24,808 nt of DNA. Origin: Sphingobacterium sp. UBA6711. Its GTDB lineage: Bacteria > Bacteroidota > Bacteroidia > Sphingobacteriales > Sphingobacteriaceae. Location: positions 61,915-86,722 of the forward strand of contig DKIT01000140.1 in the NCBI GenBank assembly GCA_002454415.1, read 5' to 3'. The notes under the pieces are model-generated. The model had not been told where the DNA came from. It worked only from the letters and a program-made list of their open reading frames with translations, and made no database searches. The position numbers and the translations under genes are program-made. This document shows positions 7,373 to 15,863 of this stretch, piece by piece; within the stretch, counting starts at the first letter, position 1; every line of letters starts with the position of its first letter.

Positions 7373-8458
7373 TTATTTGCTTGGTATGACAACTGTAAAA
7401 GTGGTACCTTGGTTCGGTTCTGATTGAACTTCTATTTTCCCTTGTAATTTTAAGAGTGCGTTCTGTACATTGTATAGACCAAATCCCATTCCTTTTGCCT
7501 GATCGCTGGCTCTAAAGAATAATTTAAAGATATCTTCAACATACTCTGGTGAAATACCTATACCGTTGTCGCTCACAACAATCGTTGCTTTGTGTTCTGA
7601 GACGTTGACGGATAGTTTGACATACTGGTTCTCTTGCCCTTTACGTTGGTATTTAAAAGCGTTGGACAGTAAATTATGTAAAATTAATTCCAAAAGTGCC
7701 TTGTCGCCACTGAAAATCTCTTTCTGATCAACAGAAATTTCAAATGAAACATCCTTGTTTTGCGTGTACATATTATAAAACTGTCGTACACTCGCGAAGA
7801 GCTCATTGAAATTTATTTCTGAAAGCATCAGTTCGCCTCGGCGCAACAGATAATAGTCGCGCAAACTATCTATATAGGCGTCTAAGCTAACTAACGAACT
7901 ATCCATTAGGGACAGCAATTCGTGAATGCGGTCCACAGTGTCAAATTCCAACCCAAGTTTAACGGCAGAAAGAACACCAGTCAGTGGGTCACGAAGATCG
8001 TGACTTACACTGTAAGCAAATTTATCGAGTTCATCATAAGCTCGCTGTAATTCTTGGTTTTTGACTTCCAGCATCGAGCTGGTCACATAAAACTTATTTG
8101 CTTCTTCAATTGCCGAAACGATTTCCTCATTCATCCAAGGTTTTCGAACAAATCTAAAAATATGGCCTTTGTTGACTGCATCAATTACAGTTTCCATATT
8201 AGCATAAGCCGTTAATAAGATACGTATAGGCTTGGGAAATTCCTTTTTGATACGGTGTAAAAAATCAATACCCATCTCGTCAGGCATACGTTGGTCACAG
8301 AAGATAATACGAATTTCGGGATGAGCATGAAGGATCTTTTCAGCCTCGCTCGTATTGGATGCCGTATAGATTGTATAATCGTATCTAAAGTTTGCTTTAA
8401 AGCTAACCAAGTTATTTACTTCGTCATCGATATATAATATTTCAAGCTCCCTCTGCAT
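7373..8458 (-). CDS. Receiver-histidine kinase hybrid (soluble)
   Basis: About 361 residues with no membrane segment. An N-terminal receiver has acidic residues in 'YIDDE', phospho-acceptor D55 in 'FCDQRMP' and the 'RKPW' lysine. A helical linker (about 120-145) leads to a dimerisation/phosphotransfer domain with H153 in 'FAYSVSHDLRDPLTG'. The C-terminal HATPase domain has an N box 'HNLLSNAFKYQ', G1 'DNGIGIS' and G2 'GMGFGLYN'. Being a kinase with its receiver in front, it is suited to a relay: the receiver may control the kinase. The frame could start at TTG 8488, but ATG 8458 is chosen because the receiver then begins at the normal distance and an imperfect promoter-like TATCTTTTG lies between. 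It is the last gene of the minus-strand run, after the 7TMR kinase. Confidence 0.88.
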   Translation of the reverse strand: MQRELEILYIDDEVNNLVSFKANFRYDYTIYTASNTSEAEKILHAHPEIRIIFCDQRMPDEMGIDFLHRIKKEFPKPIRILLTAYANMETVIDAVNKGHIFRFVRKPWMNEEIVSAIEEANKFYVTSSMLEVKNQELQRAYDELDKFAYSVSHDLRDPLTGVLSAVKLGLEFDTVDRIHELLSLMDSSLVSLDAYIDSLRDYYLLRRGELMLSEINFNELFASVRQFYNMYTQNKDVSFEISVDQKEIFSGDKALLELILHNLLSNAFKYQRKGQENQYVKLSVNVSEHKATIVVSDNGIGISPEYVEDIFKLFFRASDQAKGMGFGLYNVQNALLKLQGKIEVQSEPNQGTTFTVVIPSK

Positions 8459-8541
8459 AATTTTATTATCTGGTTTATTCCCTAACAAAAGATAGGAAAA
8501 AAAATATTAGTTTACTGTACTATTTTAAGTTTATAGCGACA

Positions 8542-10692
8542 CTAGTTACTCTGTTGTATCGGAATGACCAGCGTAAAACTCGTACCCTGTCCTACTTCTG
8601 ATTCTACAACAATCCGACCATGATGCTTCGCTATGGTATTATAAGCAATGGACATGCCTAAACCTGTCCCCTCACCAACGTCTTTCGTTGTGAAAAATGG
8701 TTCGAAAATACGTTCTTGAATTTCTTTTGGGATACCGATACCGTTGTCTGCTATTTTAATAAAAGCCGAGGTGGTATCATCATAAACACCGGTTTCAATC
8801 CATATTTTCCCCCCGATATCGTGCTTAAATTTTTTATTGACTGCATAAATTGCGTTTGTCACGATGTTTAAAAAAACCTGATTAAGTTTTCCAGCATGAC
8901 ATTCGACCTTTGGCATATCACCATATTTTTTATCCACTTCAATTGTATTGTTCAATAAGCTATTAAGGATGACCATGGTTGACTCTAGCCCTTCATTGAG
9001 ATCGGCAAATTTTAGCGTGTCTTCGTCAACACGAGAGAAAATACGCAAACTTTTAACGATTTCAGCTGTTCGATGAGCACCGTCGTGCATTCCCTTGAGT
9101 AGGAAATCTACTTCGGTCTTCAGATAGTCAATATCCAAGTTGTCTTTGAACTTTTTGATTTGAGATTGTTTTTCGGTATCGGATATTCCCTCTTGAAAAG
9201 CAATACGTTCGACCTCCTCCAAGGTTTCCCAAATCATTTTTATATCGCGTTTTAGTGGTGCAACATTGGACGTGACAAAATTTATTGGGTTATTGATTTC
9301 ATGTGCAACCCCCGCTGTCAATTGACCGAGGGAAGCCATTTTCTCTGCTTCAACAAGTTGGGACTGTGTTTCCTTCAAATGGGTCAGTGTTGTTTGGAGA
9401 GATTCATTTGACTCGGTTAATTCGCGTGTACGTTCATCTACTTTTTGTTCCAATACGATATTCTGCTCCCGAATCAGTCTTTCGTTTTCCAGGGATATCG
9501 CTAACTCCCTCACCTGCGAAGCTTCTTTCTCTTCTTTTAATATATTGATACTATAAGCTAGACCGAAGGAAAGTAAGGCCATCTCCACAACAGAAGCTAT
9601 TTGTACAGCGTTACTCGTAAAATCACTGTATTTCAATAGACCATAATCTTTCAGTAGAAAAACTACGGAACCCAATAATAGTATTGTCCAACCGTAAACA
9701 AAATATTTAGCAGGTTTATATCCATTTATCATTACGCGATACGACAAGTAAAGCACAAATAAGGAGCCTGCTCCTGTTGTCAATTGCATGACAATAAATG
9801 CCGGCTGTGTTAAATTAATGAATGTTAGAACGCTTCCTATAATAAAAAGGATGACAAAAACTTTGATTATCCGTCTAGAACGAGGAGCATTTTTAGGTAA
9901 CTGAAGAAACGAATCGGCGAAAAGTAATGCACATAGTCCAGACAGACAGCCGAAAATAATGGGACCTTTTGTTGCAAAATAAGGCCAATTTGGCCACAAA
10001 TATTGAAAACTATAGCCTTTAATACCCATTTGTGTGATACCTGCACAAAGAACATACAGTACGTAGTAAAGGTAACCTCGTTCACGTACGGAAAAAAATA
10101 GGAACAAATTGTATATTGCCATAATGCAGACAATGCCGATATATATACCGCTTAATAAACTGTCATCATTCATTTCTTTCATGAAACTCCGTTCATTAGT
10201 TAAATATATCGGAAGGATAATCTGTTCGGTACTTTTGATACGTAGGAAAAAAATCGTTTTCTCATGACCAGGTAAACGGATGTCGAAGGCATAGTTGGGA
10301 ACCTTATATTTTCTGGTCGAAAAAGATTGCTGTTCGCCTAACTTAATCGATTGATAGTGACCATGTGAATCTGGTATATATAGCTCTACCTCATCCAAAA
10401 GCGGATAGGCAATTTCAAGCAGGAGCTCTAAATTGTCACTACCCTTGTTCGTAATTGGCAGTCGAAACCAGATATCGGACGGTAATATGCCCAGATTAGG
10501 CACCTTATTTTCCAAGGGCTGAAAAGAGGAAGCTGAAGTATCTGAAAAGTTCGGTGTATCCTTGCCTGTATAACGCTCCAGACCATATCCAATCAGTATG
10601 CGCTGTGTTGGATGATCAACAATAACCTCTCCAAAGCATTTTGAACTGTACGTAAGAATAATTAGGAAAAATAGGTTAAGCCAACATTTCAT
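8542..10692 (-). CDS. 7TMR-DISM sensor histidine kinase
   Basis: About 716 residues. A signal peptide (1-22) is followed by an extracytoplasmic beta-rich domain of the 7TMR-DISMED2 type (about 25-170, with 'DIWFRLPITNKGSDNLELLLE' split over its core), then seven hydrophobic helices (about 180-390, the 7TMR-DISM module), a coiled coil (about 390-450), a HisKA domain with H464 in 'LTAGVAHEINNP', and a HATPase domain with G1 'DNGIGIP' and G2 'GEGTGLGMSIAY'. The DISM architecture is known for sensing small, often carbohydrate-like or lipid-like ligands; the ligand here is unknown. GTG at 10695 directly precedes the ATG at 10692; the ATG is preferred. The methyltransferase stop is about 10 nt upstream, so the two are co-transcribed. 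It lacks its own receiver; the downstream gene supplies one. Confidence 0.93.
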   Translation of the reverse strand: MKCWLNLFFLIILTYSSKCFGEVIVDHPTQRILIGYGLERYTGKDTPNFSDTSASSFQPLENKVPNLGILPSDIWFRLPITNKGSDNLELLLEIAYPLLDEVELYIPDSHGHYQSIKLGEQQSFSTRKYKVPNYAFDIRLPGHEKTIFFLRIKSTEQIILPIYLTNERSFMKEMNDDSLLSGIYIGIVCIMAIYNLFLFFSVRERGYLYYVLYVLCAGITQMGIKGYSFQYLWPNWPYFATKGPIIFGCLSGLCALLFADSFLQLPKNAPRSRRIIKVFVILFIIGSVLTFINLTQPAFIVMQLTTGAGSLFVLYLSYRVMINGYKPAKYFVYGWTILLLGSVVFLLKDYGLLKYSDFTSNAVQIASVVEMALLSFGLAYSINILKEEKEASQVRELAISLENERLIREQNIVLEQKVDERTRELTESNESLQTTLTHLKETQSQLVEAEKMASLGQLTAGVAHEINNPINFVTSNVAPLKRDIKMIWETLEEVERIAFQEGISDTEKQSQIKKFKDNLDIDYLKTEVDFLLKGMHDGAHRTAEIVKSLRIFSRVDEDTLKFADLNEGLESTMVILNSLLNNTIEVDKKYGDMPKVECHAGKLNQVFLNIVTNAIYAVNKKFKHDIGGKIWIETGVYDDTTSAFIKIADNGIGIPKEIQERIFEPFFTTKDVGEGTGLGMSIAYNTIAKHHGRIVVESEVGQGTSFTLVIPIQQSN

Positions 10693-10702
10693 CACGACGG
10701 TA

Positions 10703-11467
10703 CTATTTTTTTGCTTCGGCTATAACTAAATTCATAGACACAAGAAAGCAACCTGCGTCATCAGCTTGATCTAATGTCTGTTGAAATTCATTCATTTCTT
10801 CAGTACTCAATTTCTCTTTTTGAACCATCTCCAAAAGGATTTTATCCAAGAATAGATAACGATTGGCTTCTTCTTTTGAGCGGGTTACCATACAGAATGT
10901 TTGGATTTGAACTTGCTTAAAACCAGGAGCCAATAGGTCCGAAGTCAACTTATTCCCAGCCCAGCCATTGTTAACCTTTTCTTCCGTTAAATAATGACAT
11001 ATTTTAGCTTCTATGTCAACATGTTTGCTATAAAACGTTAGACTATTCCATATAGTTTCAACGATCACTAATGGTTGGCCTTCCCGCAATACACGATAGA
11101 CTTCGGCAAACATTTTTTCTGGTTCTAATAGATGTTGTACAACACGTTCCATTCTGATGCCGGAGATGGAATTGTCAGTGAAGCTAAGTTGATGAACTTC
11201 CCCTTGAACAAAATCTAAATTTTTTATTTCTGTACTACTTGTTTTAGCATGTTCGATTAATGCCTTGTCATGGTCGAGGCCAACGATGAGGACATTTTGT
11301 CCCAGCATATTGGCAAGGTTGATAGCATCCATACCCGTGCCACAACCAAGATCAACGACAACCCCTTCTTTAATGGTATGAAAGGGAGTATATGATTGTA
11401 TTTTTAACTGTTTAAGAAAATCACCTGTTTCCATCAGGTAGCCGGCGCCATAATGCTTTGTATCCAT
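10703..11467 (-). CDS. Class I SAM-dependent methyltransferase
   Basis: A 254-residue soluble enzyme expected to move a methyl group from S-adenosylmethionine to an unknown small molecule. Motif I is 'VVDLGCGTGMDA' (D39-G45 bind SAM), the acidic residue D65 in 'GLDHD' ends strand 2, and 'VQGEVHQLSFTDNSISGIR' with 'VVQHLLEPEKMFAEVYRVLR' matches motifs II-III of the Methyltransf_11/UbiE-like group. The C-terminal third is helical and presumably gives substrate choice. Its ATG shares one base with the stop codon of the upstream GNAT-like gene (TAATG), so translation is coupled, and the kinase follows within about 10 nt. The tight packing suggests that its substrate is linked to the GNAT-like product or to what the kinase senses. 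Confidence 0.9.
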   Translation of the reverse strand: MDTKHYGAGYLMETGDFLKQLKIQSYTPFHTIKEGVVVDLGCGTGMDAINLANMLGQNVLIVGLDHDKALIEHAKTSSTEIKNLDFVQGEVHQLSFTDNSISGIRMERVVQHLLEPEKMFAEVYRVLREGQPLVIVETIWNSLTFYSKHVDIEAKICHYLTEEKVNNGWAGNKLTSDLLAPGFKQVQIQTFCMVTRSKEEANRYLFLDKILLEMVQKEKLSTEEMNEFQQTLDQADDAGCFLVSMNLVIAEAKK

Positions 11468-12306
11468 TATAAGATGTTTAAATTACGATCATCTGGTTTA
11501 TGATCTAATGATGTATGTTTCAGATTTTTAATAATCTCGTTTAAATCCCATTGATTTAGATTTGGAATATCAATTTGATAATGAATCTCAATCTCTTTGT
11601 TACGCAAGGTTTCAATGCGTACAATATTGGAATTATTGCGTAACGACAGAATAGCTTCTTTATTCTCTTGATCCGCTTCCGTCAAAGTGTCTAGATTCCG
11701 CATAATCATCACAGTCGCTAATAGGTCCAATTTTGGGTAGTAGAAGGTACCGTTATTACCTACACTCGTATCAATGCGGTATCCAACACTTTCGGCAAGT
11801 TTCACCGTATAAGGAGCACATAAAGCAAATAGGGATTTAATTCCTACCTGGGTACTGATCGCTGCACCCGCTCTTGTTAAAAATATGCTGCCAATGCCGT
11901 ATCCGGCAATCTCTCGGGAGTTCCATAAGCCGCAGCCCTCTCCTGTGCCTTGTTGGGCATAATCATATACAAGATCGAAGATTTTGGCATCCATAGCTCC
12001 TGTAGCCTGTTCAATGGGTAATGGTTCACTCCCCCCAGAAACATGTATACGTACTCCGCCATACACTTTTTCACCATCAAGTGATTCTACAATCAGCACG
12101 AAGGATGCCGGATTATACATCCAGTCATTTTTGGAAGAAGTCACTTTCTTTACGCCTATAGCAGTTAACACATGCGCATGTCCTTCTATGAAACGTTCAC
12201 AGGTTTGGGGATCGTCGATAGCCCGAAATGCTCTTAGTCTTACTACGGGACGTCCGTCGTTAAATAATAATGCCACCGAATGCTTTGATTTATCGTTTAA
12301 ACGCAA
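11467..12306 (-). CDS. GNAT-like acyltransferase family protein (hypothetical)
   Basis: A 279-residue soluble protein that I do not recognise by name but that reads as a GNAT fold: strand 'VVRLRAFRAID' (21-31), helix to about 55, strands 'SFVLIVES' and 'VYGGVRIHV', then 'LWNSREIAGYGIGSIF' (127-142) with the R-x-x-G-x-G-type acyl-CoA loop, and 'PYTVKLAESVGYRI' (165-178), the usual last GNAT helix and strand. 'NSR' at 129-131 recalls the 'E-x-SR' motif of LuxI and FeeM acyl synthases, although the Glu is Asn here. A C-terminal extension (about 215-279) is unassigned. There is no ATG near the front; TTG at 12306 is used, with GTG at 12276 an alternative, and an in-frame stop lies just upstream. 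It is the first gene of the operon. Confidence 0.72.
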   Translation of the reverse strand: MRLNDKSKHSVALLFNDGRPVVRLRAFRAIDDPQTCERFIEGHAHVLTAIGVKKVTSSKNDWMYNPASFVLIVESLDGEKVYGGVRIHVSGGSEPLPIEQATGAMDAKIFDLVYDYAQQGTGEGCGLWNSREIAGYGIGSIFLTRAGAAISTQVGIKSLFALCAPYTVKLAESVGYRIDTSVGNNGTFYYPKLDLLATVMIMRNLDTLTEADQENKEAILSLRNNSNIVRIETLRNKEIEIHYQIDIPNLNQWDLNEIIKNLKHTSLDHKPDDRNLNIL

Positions 12307-12323
12307 AACTAATCAATTAAATG

Positions 12324-12331
12324 CAAAGGTG
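12324..12331 (-). promoter_or_regulatory. Possible -7 promoter element of the GNAT-methyltransferase-kinase operon
   Basis: The minus strand reads CACCTTTG, seven of eight matches to TAnnTTTG. Transcription would begin about 10 nt before the TTG start at 12306, giving a very short leader. No good -33 element is seen. Confidence 0.35.
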
Positions 12332-12514
12332 TTTACTCTTCAAATAAATTATCCTGATGTGCCACCGTCTGCATCAATTCTTTAAAAATATTGGATCAAT
12401 CTTTTTCTGCCTTAATATCTTCAAATCGCTAATTTTAACGAATGTTATTGAATATATATATTATTCATATCAAAAATATTATTTTGAATAACAATAAATT
12501 TATGGTTGTAGAAG

Positions 12515-13849
12515 TTAACGTTTCTGAAGGTTATTTTTATAAATTTGACCGTCTTTAATAATGAGCAAAAAGTTTTGATCGGGATTTGCCAATAGCTTCA
12601 AGTCCGTGAGAGGGTCTCCATCAACGAGAAGAAGATCCGCCAAAGCCCCTTCTTCTATCGTTCCAAGCTTGCCAGGATAAGGACTTCTTAGTCCCGAAAG
12701 CTGTAAGAGTTCACCATTATCCTGCGTAATCATCTTAATGATCTCCGCATTTGTAAACCATTTTTGAAGGCGCAATATAAATGCATTCTGTAATTTATTC
12801 AGATCCGGCTCGAAAAGAAAATCTGTCCCCCAAGCTAGTTTTACACCGTTTTTCTTCGCCATGGGCCATACTTTTTCCTGACCTTCGATGACAGGTTTTC
12901 GTTTCACTCTCCGTTGTGGATCCATATCAGGGGTATCTTCCACAAGATTTTGTAGACTGAGCCAAATCTTTTTCTGAGCGATTAGCTGCAGGGTTTCTTC
13001 GTCGAGCAGCTGACCATGTTCTATGCATTTAACACCTGCTTCGATAGCTCTACGGATTGCTCTAGGAGTATAGGCATGCACAGTGACATAGGTACCCCAA
13101 TCTTCTGCTGCTTCAACTGCAGCTTTCATTTCATCCAATGTATACTGTGTGACGTCTACAGGATCATATGCTGAAGACGTGCCGCCCCCCGCCATGAGTT
13201 TGATTTGGCTCGCTCCGAACCTCAGATTTTCCCTTACTGCGGTTAGGACCTCGTCTCTTCCATCTGCAATGAATGTGGCGCCATACCGCTCGGCACGAGA
13301 GACAATCCCAAAAAACCGGCGTGATTTTTCCTCAGGAGTACGAAAATCACCATGTCCAGCGGTTTGACTTACCGTAGCACCCGAAGGCCATATTCTTGGC
13401 CCAAGAAGTTTGCCCTTGTCAATGGCAGCCTTTAATGGAAATATTGGACCGCCGACATCTCGCACACTTGTGAAGCCCCGCATTAACATCTGCTGTGCTG
13501 ATCGGCCCACCGTATTGATAAGAAACTCTTCGGATAGATCATTTTTCATCATTTGAGGCATTGTCAAAGCACCGAAAACCAAGTGCACATGGGCATCAAT
13601 GAGACCAGGCATTAGAGTTTTGCCCTTGCCGTCAATCTTGATAAGATCATTACCTCTAGTGTTAATGGGGGATGCGCTGATCGTTTGGATGATATTTCCA
13701 TTGATTAAAATGTGCTGTGGAGCTGTTAACATTTGAGTACTGTAATCGAGCAGTTTCACATTTTCTATCAATATTCTTTGTTGCTGCGCTTGGAGTAGAG
13801 GTGCAGAAATCGTGCAGAATAGCAAGATAAGTAGCCGGCGTAAATTCAT
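12515..13849 (-). CDS. Exported amidohydrolase family protein (imidazolonepropionase/prolidase-like)
   Basis: A 444-residue metal-dependent hydrolase with a signal peptide (1-21, 'SAPLLQAQQ'), so periplasmic or secreted. The binuclear amidohydrolase ligands are all visible: H87 and H89 in 'GLIDAHVHL', K217 (the likely carboxylated lysine) in 'QIKLMAGGG', H258 in 'VTVHAYTP', H278 in 'CIEHGQ' and catalytic D343 in 'AWGTDFLF'. The sequence resembles the group containing Xaa-Pro, Xaa-Arg and Xaa-Lys carboxypeptidases (Sgx9260/Cc2672-type) more than true imidazolonepropionases, which suggests hydrolysis of a dipeptide or N-acyl amino acid; the exact substrate is not inferable. 208 nt of A/T-rich DNA separate it from the GNAT operon on the same strand, so it is probably a separate unit. 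Confidence 0.88.
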   Translation of the reverse strand: MNLRRLLILLFCTISAPLLQAQQQRILIENVKLLDYSTQMLTAPQHILINGNIIQTISASPINTRGNDLIKIDGKGKTLMPGLIDAHVHLVFGALTMPQMMKNDLSEEFLINTVGRSAQQMLMRGFTSVRDVGGPIFPLKAAIDKGKLLGPRIWPSGATVSQTAGHGDFRTPEEKSRRFFGIVSRAERYGATFIADGRDEVLTAVRENLRFGASQIKLMAGGGTSSAYDPVDVTQYTLDEMKAAVEAAEDWGTYVTVHAYTPRAIRRAIEAGVKCIEHGQLLDEETLQLIAQKKIWLSLQNLVEDTPDMDPQRRVKRKPVIEGQEKVWPMAKKNGVKLAWGTDFLFEPDLNKLQNAFILRLQKWFTNAEIIKMITQDNGELLQLSGLRSPYPGKLGTIEEGALADLLLVDGDPLTDLKLLANPDQNFLLIIKDGQIYKNNLQKR

Positions 13850-14105
13850 ATCAGGAGAAATGATATAAGTAAATAATATGACAATCCGTTTTAATTACGA
13901 AAAATCATTTTGGTTGAAAATAATATCTTCTAAGTTAAATCATAAATTTTATATATAATAATATTATTGTTAAAAACTTCTTCTTGTTTTCTATTATCCA
14001 TTCGATCGCTCATTAGCATGATTCTTTGAGCTCTTATATGCATTTTATTGGAACCCCTGAAAACCAGTATTTTTTTTTGGCATGGGAATGGCTACCTTGA
14101 CCGTC

Positions 14106-15236
14106 ATGAATAAACTGCTATTTTTACCTTTATATGTGGTAGTCGGAGGCATATTATCCGTCGCAATTTCGGGCTGTGGCAACAATACAAAATCTAAAGT
14201 TGCAGATTTGAGTGACTCAGCTAAACATGAAACAGCTCCTTCAAAAGATACTGTAGTCTCAGCGAAGTTTCCGCCTTTACCAATTGATTATGATAAGACG
14301 AAAGTTTTAAGAAATATGTATGTTGTTGACCGCAATGGTGTTGAGCTCAGGCAGGGAGCCTCTGATGACGCTCCGCTGTTGGGAAAGTATCCGTATGGCA
14401 CCAAATTGGATATTATTGGCGAAGAAGGTGAATGGATTGCTATTATGGATCGTATTCAGCGAGACTATAAAGGAGCGAATGGTGAAACCGGAGATATAAC
14501 GCAATGGGAAAAGGTATATGTTGCAAAATCTAAATTGGGCAAACAAGATAAAATAACGATCTCACCTAAGGATTTAAACATGATCGTATCTCTCCGTGTG
14601 AAAGGTGAGGAGAAATATGACAAAAAAGGCCATACGCTAGATCAATATCTTCATTTGGAATTGATCGATGAACAAACCTTTCTGGCAGCACGAAGCTCTG
14701 CAAAGGATTACATGATCAAAGATACGTTGTCCTATAAAAAGGAGGGAAAGATTTTGGAATTGCCACTGACAAATGGGAAAACGTTGACATTTACAGATAA
14801 AGACATCGACAACGAACTTGAATCTAGGTATTTTTATAGAGGACATTATGATTTTCTAAATGCCTTTGCTGTTGAAGGGAATTATTGGGAAAGTTCAGAT
14901 GTACGGCTCTTTGATCGGAAGGACGGACACCTTATTGTAGAATGTGGTGATTATCCGTTATTTTCAATAGACAAAAAATATTTATTGACTTTACATGCTG
15001 ATCCCTATGAATCGACGGGTGATCTGCAGCTCTTCCACGTGAAACAAGGAAAGGTAAGTCCCTTGTTTTTTATCAGTTTTAAAGAGTGGATGCCAACCTG
15101 GAAGCCCGAGCTGATGTTCTGGGGCAAAGATGGATGTATTTATACCGCAGCAAATCATGTAAATGGTTATTGGGGAGAGGAGGGGTCTTTGAGTGATCGG
15201 TCTCAGTTTATCAGAATTAAGTTGCTTGAATATTAG
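14106..15236 (+). CDS. Lipoprotein with bacterial SH3 domain
   Basis: A 376-residue predicted lipoprotein of unknown function. The signal peptide ends in the lipobox 'AISGC' with C24, followed by 'GNNTKSK'. Residues about 70-150 form a bacterial SH3 (SH3b) domain: 'NMYVVDRNGVELRQGASD', 'LLGKYPYGTKLDIIGEEG' and 'EWIAIMD', a fold that usually binds cell-wall peptides or other proteins. The remaining two thirds are beta-rich, with aromatic-rich repeats, and match nothing I know. The ATG at 14106 is preferred to that at 14082 because it places the hydrophobic segment at the N-terminus. No promoter is clear. It is expected to be attached to the outer or inner membrane on the periplasmic side. Confidence 0.8.
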   Translation: MNKLLFLPLYVVVGGILSVAISGCGNNTKSKVADLSDSAKHETAPSKDTVVSAKFPPLPIDYDKTKVLRNMYVVDRNGVELRQGASDDAPLLGKYPYGTKLDIIGEEGEWIAIMDRIQRDYKGANGETGDITQWEKVYVAKSKLGKQDKITISPKDLNMIVSLRVKGEEKYDKKGHTLDQYLHLELIDEQTFLAARSSAKDYMIKDTLSYKKEGKILELPLTNGKTLTFTDKDIDNELESRYFYRGHYDFLNAFAVEGNYWESSDVRLFDRKDGHLIVECGDYPLFSIDKKYLLTLHADPYESTGDLQLFHVKQGKVSPLFFISFKEWMPTWKPELMFWGKDGCIYTAANHVNGYWGEEGSLSDRSQFIRIKLLEY

Positions 15237-15335
15237 ACACGACAAAGTGGACGCTAATTTTATCGTTTGTGGGCATTTTAAATGGCATCAACACGTTTTT
15301 TCTATTTAAAGTAAAACTATTCCAGCGTGCACCTG

Positions 15336-15364
15336 TTGTATTCCATAAAATAGATTATAGTTTG
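15336..15364 (+). promoter_or_regulatory. Possible promoter of the tandem exported-protein pair
   Basis: TTG at 15336-15338 and ATAGTTTG at 15357-15364 with an 18-nt spacer approximate the Bacteroidota consensus (one mismatch in the -7 element and a spacer one base short). The ATG is 13 nt downstream. Confidence 0.35.
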
Positions 15365-15376
15365 TAATTTAGCTGA

Positions 15377-15853
15377 ATGAAACTAAGAATATTGTCGTTA
15401 TTTACTGTCCTTTTTCTGTTTACCTCTTTGTCTATGGCACAAGAACAACCATGGAAACAGCATAATAAATGGATCTGGGGCCCTTCAGTAGGATATCAGT
15501 ATCAAAGTGGTAATTTTCTGAAAGTTTCGGGCTGGGGGTTGTTTGCGCCCAATGATTTTCAATATATGAAAATTGATGCGGGAGCCAATTTTAGCTGGAT
15601 GGAATCCAAAACTACCGTCATTCCTGAACTGGGATTTACGTATTATTTAAATGATTTTGTTCTTTTTCCATTTTTAAAAGCAGAGCTGACACCATACACC
15701 ATAACACCGAAGGTAGGAGCGAGTCTATTCTCAATTGTTGATATAGGTGTTGGATATGGATTTGATTATAATACGAAGAAAAATTATAAACCTATCGATG
15801 GAATTACAGTATCAGTAGGCGTGAATATTCCGTTAAATTTTCATATTTATTAG
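15377..15853 (+). CDS. Small exported beta-rich protein, first of a tandem pair
   Basis: A 158-residue protein with a signal peptide (1-21, 'TSLSMAQE'). The mature part alternates hydrophobic and polar residues with many aromatics and Gly ('WIWGPSVGYQYQSG', 'DIGVGYGFDY', 'VSVGVNIPLNF'), as in small outer-membrane beta-barrels of about eight strands; the last residues are 'FHIY', an aromatic C-terminus typical of outer-membrane proteins. No named family is recognised. It lies 10 nt before a paralogue with which it shares 'IPE', 'TYY', 'PYT.TPK.G.SL', 'GYGF' and 'IPLN', so the two arose by tandem duplication and are co-transcribed. Function is unknown. Confidence 0.78.
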   Translation: MKLRILSLFTVLFLFTSLSMAQEQPWKQHNKWIWGPSVGYQYQSGNFLKVSGWGLFAPNDFQYMKIDAGANFSWMESKTTVIPELGFTYYLNDFVLFPFLKAELTPYTITPKVGASLFSIVDIGVGYGFDYNTKKNYKPIDGITVSVGVNIPLNFHIY

Positions 15854-15863
15854 TTGAAAAAAC

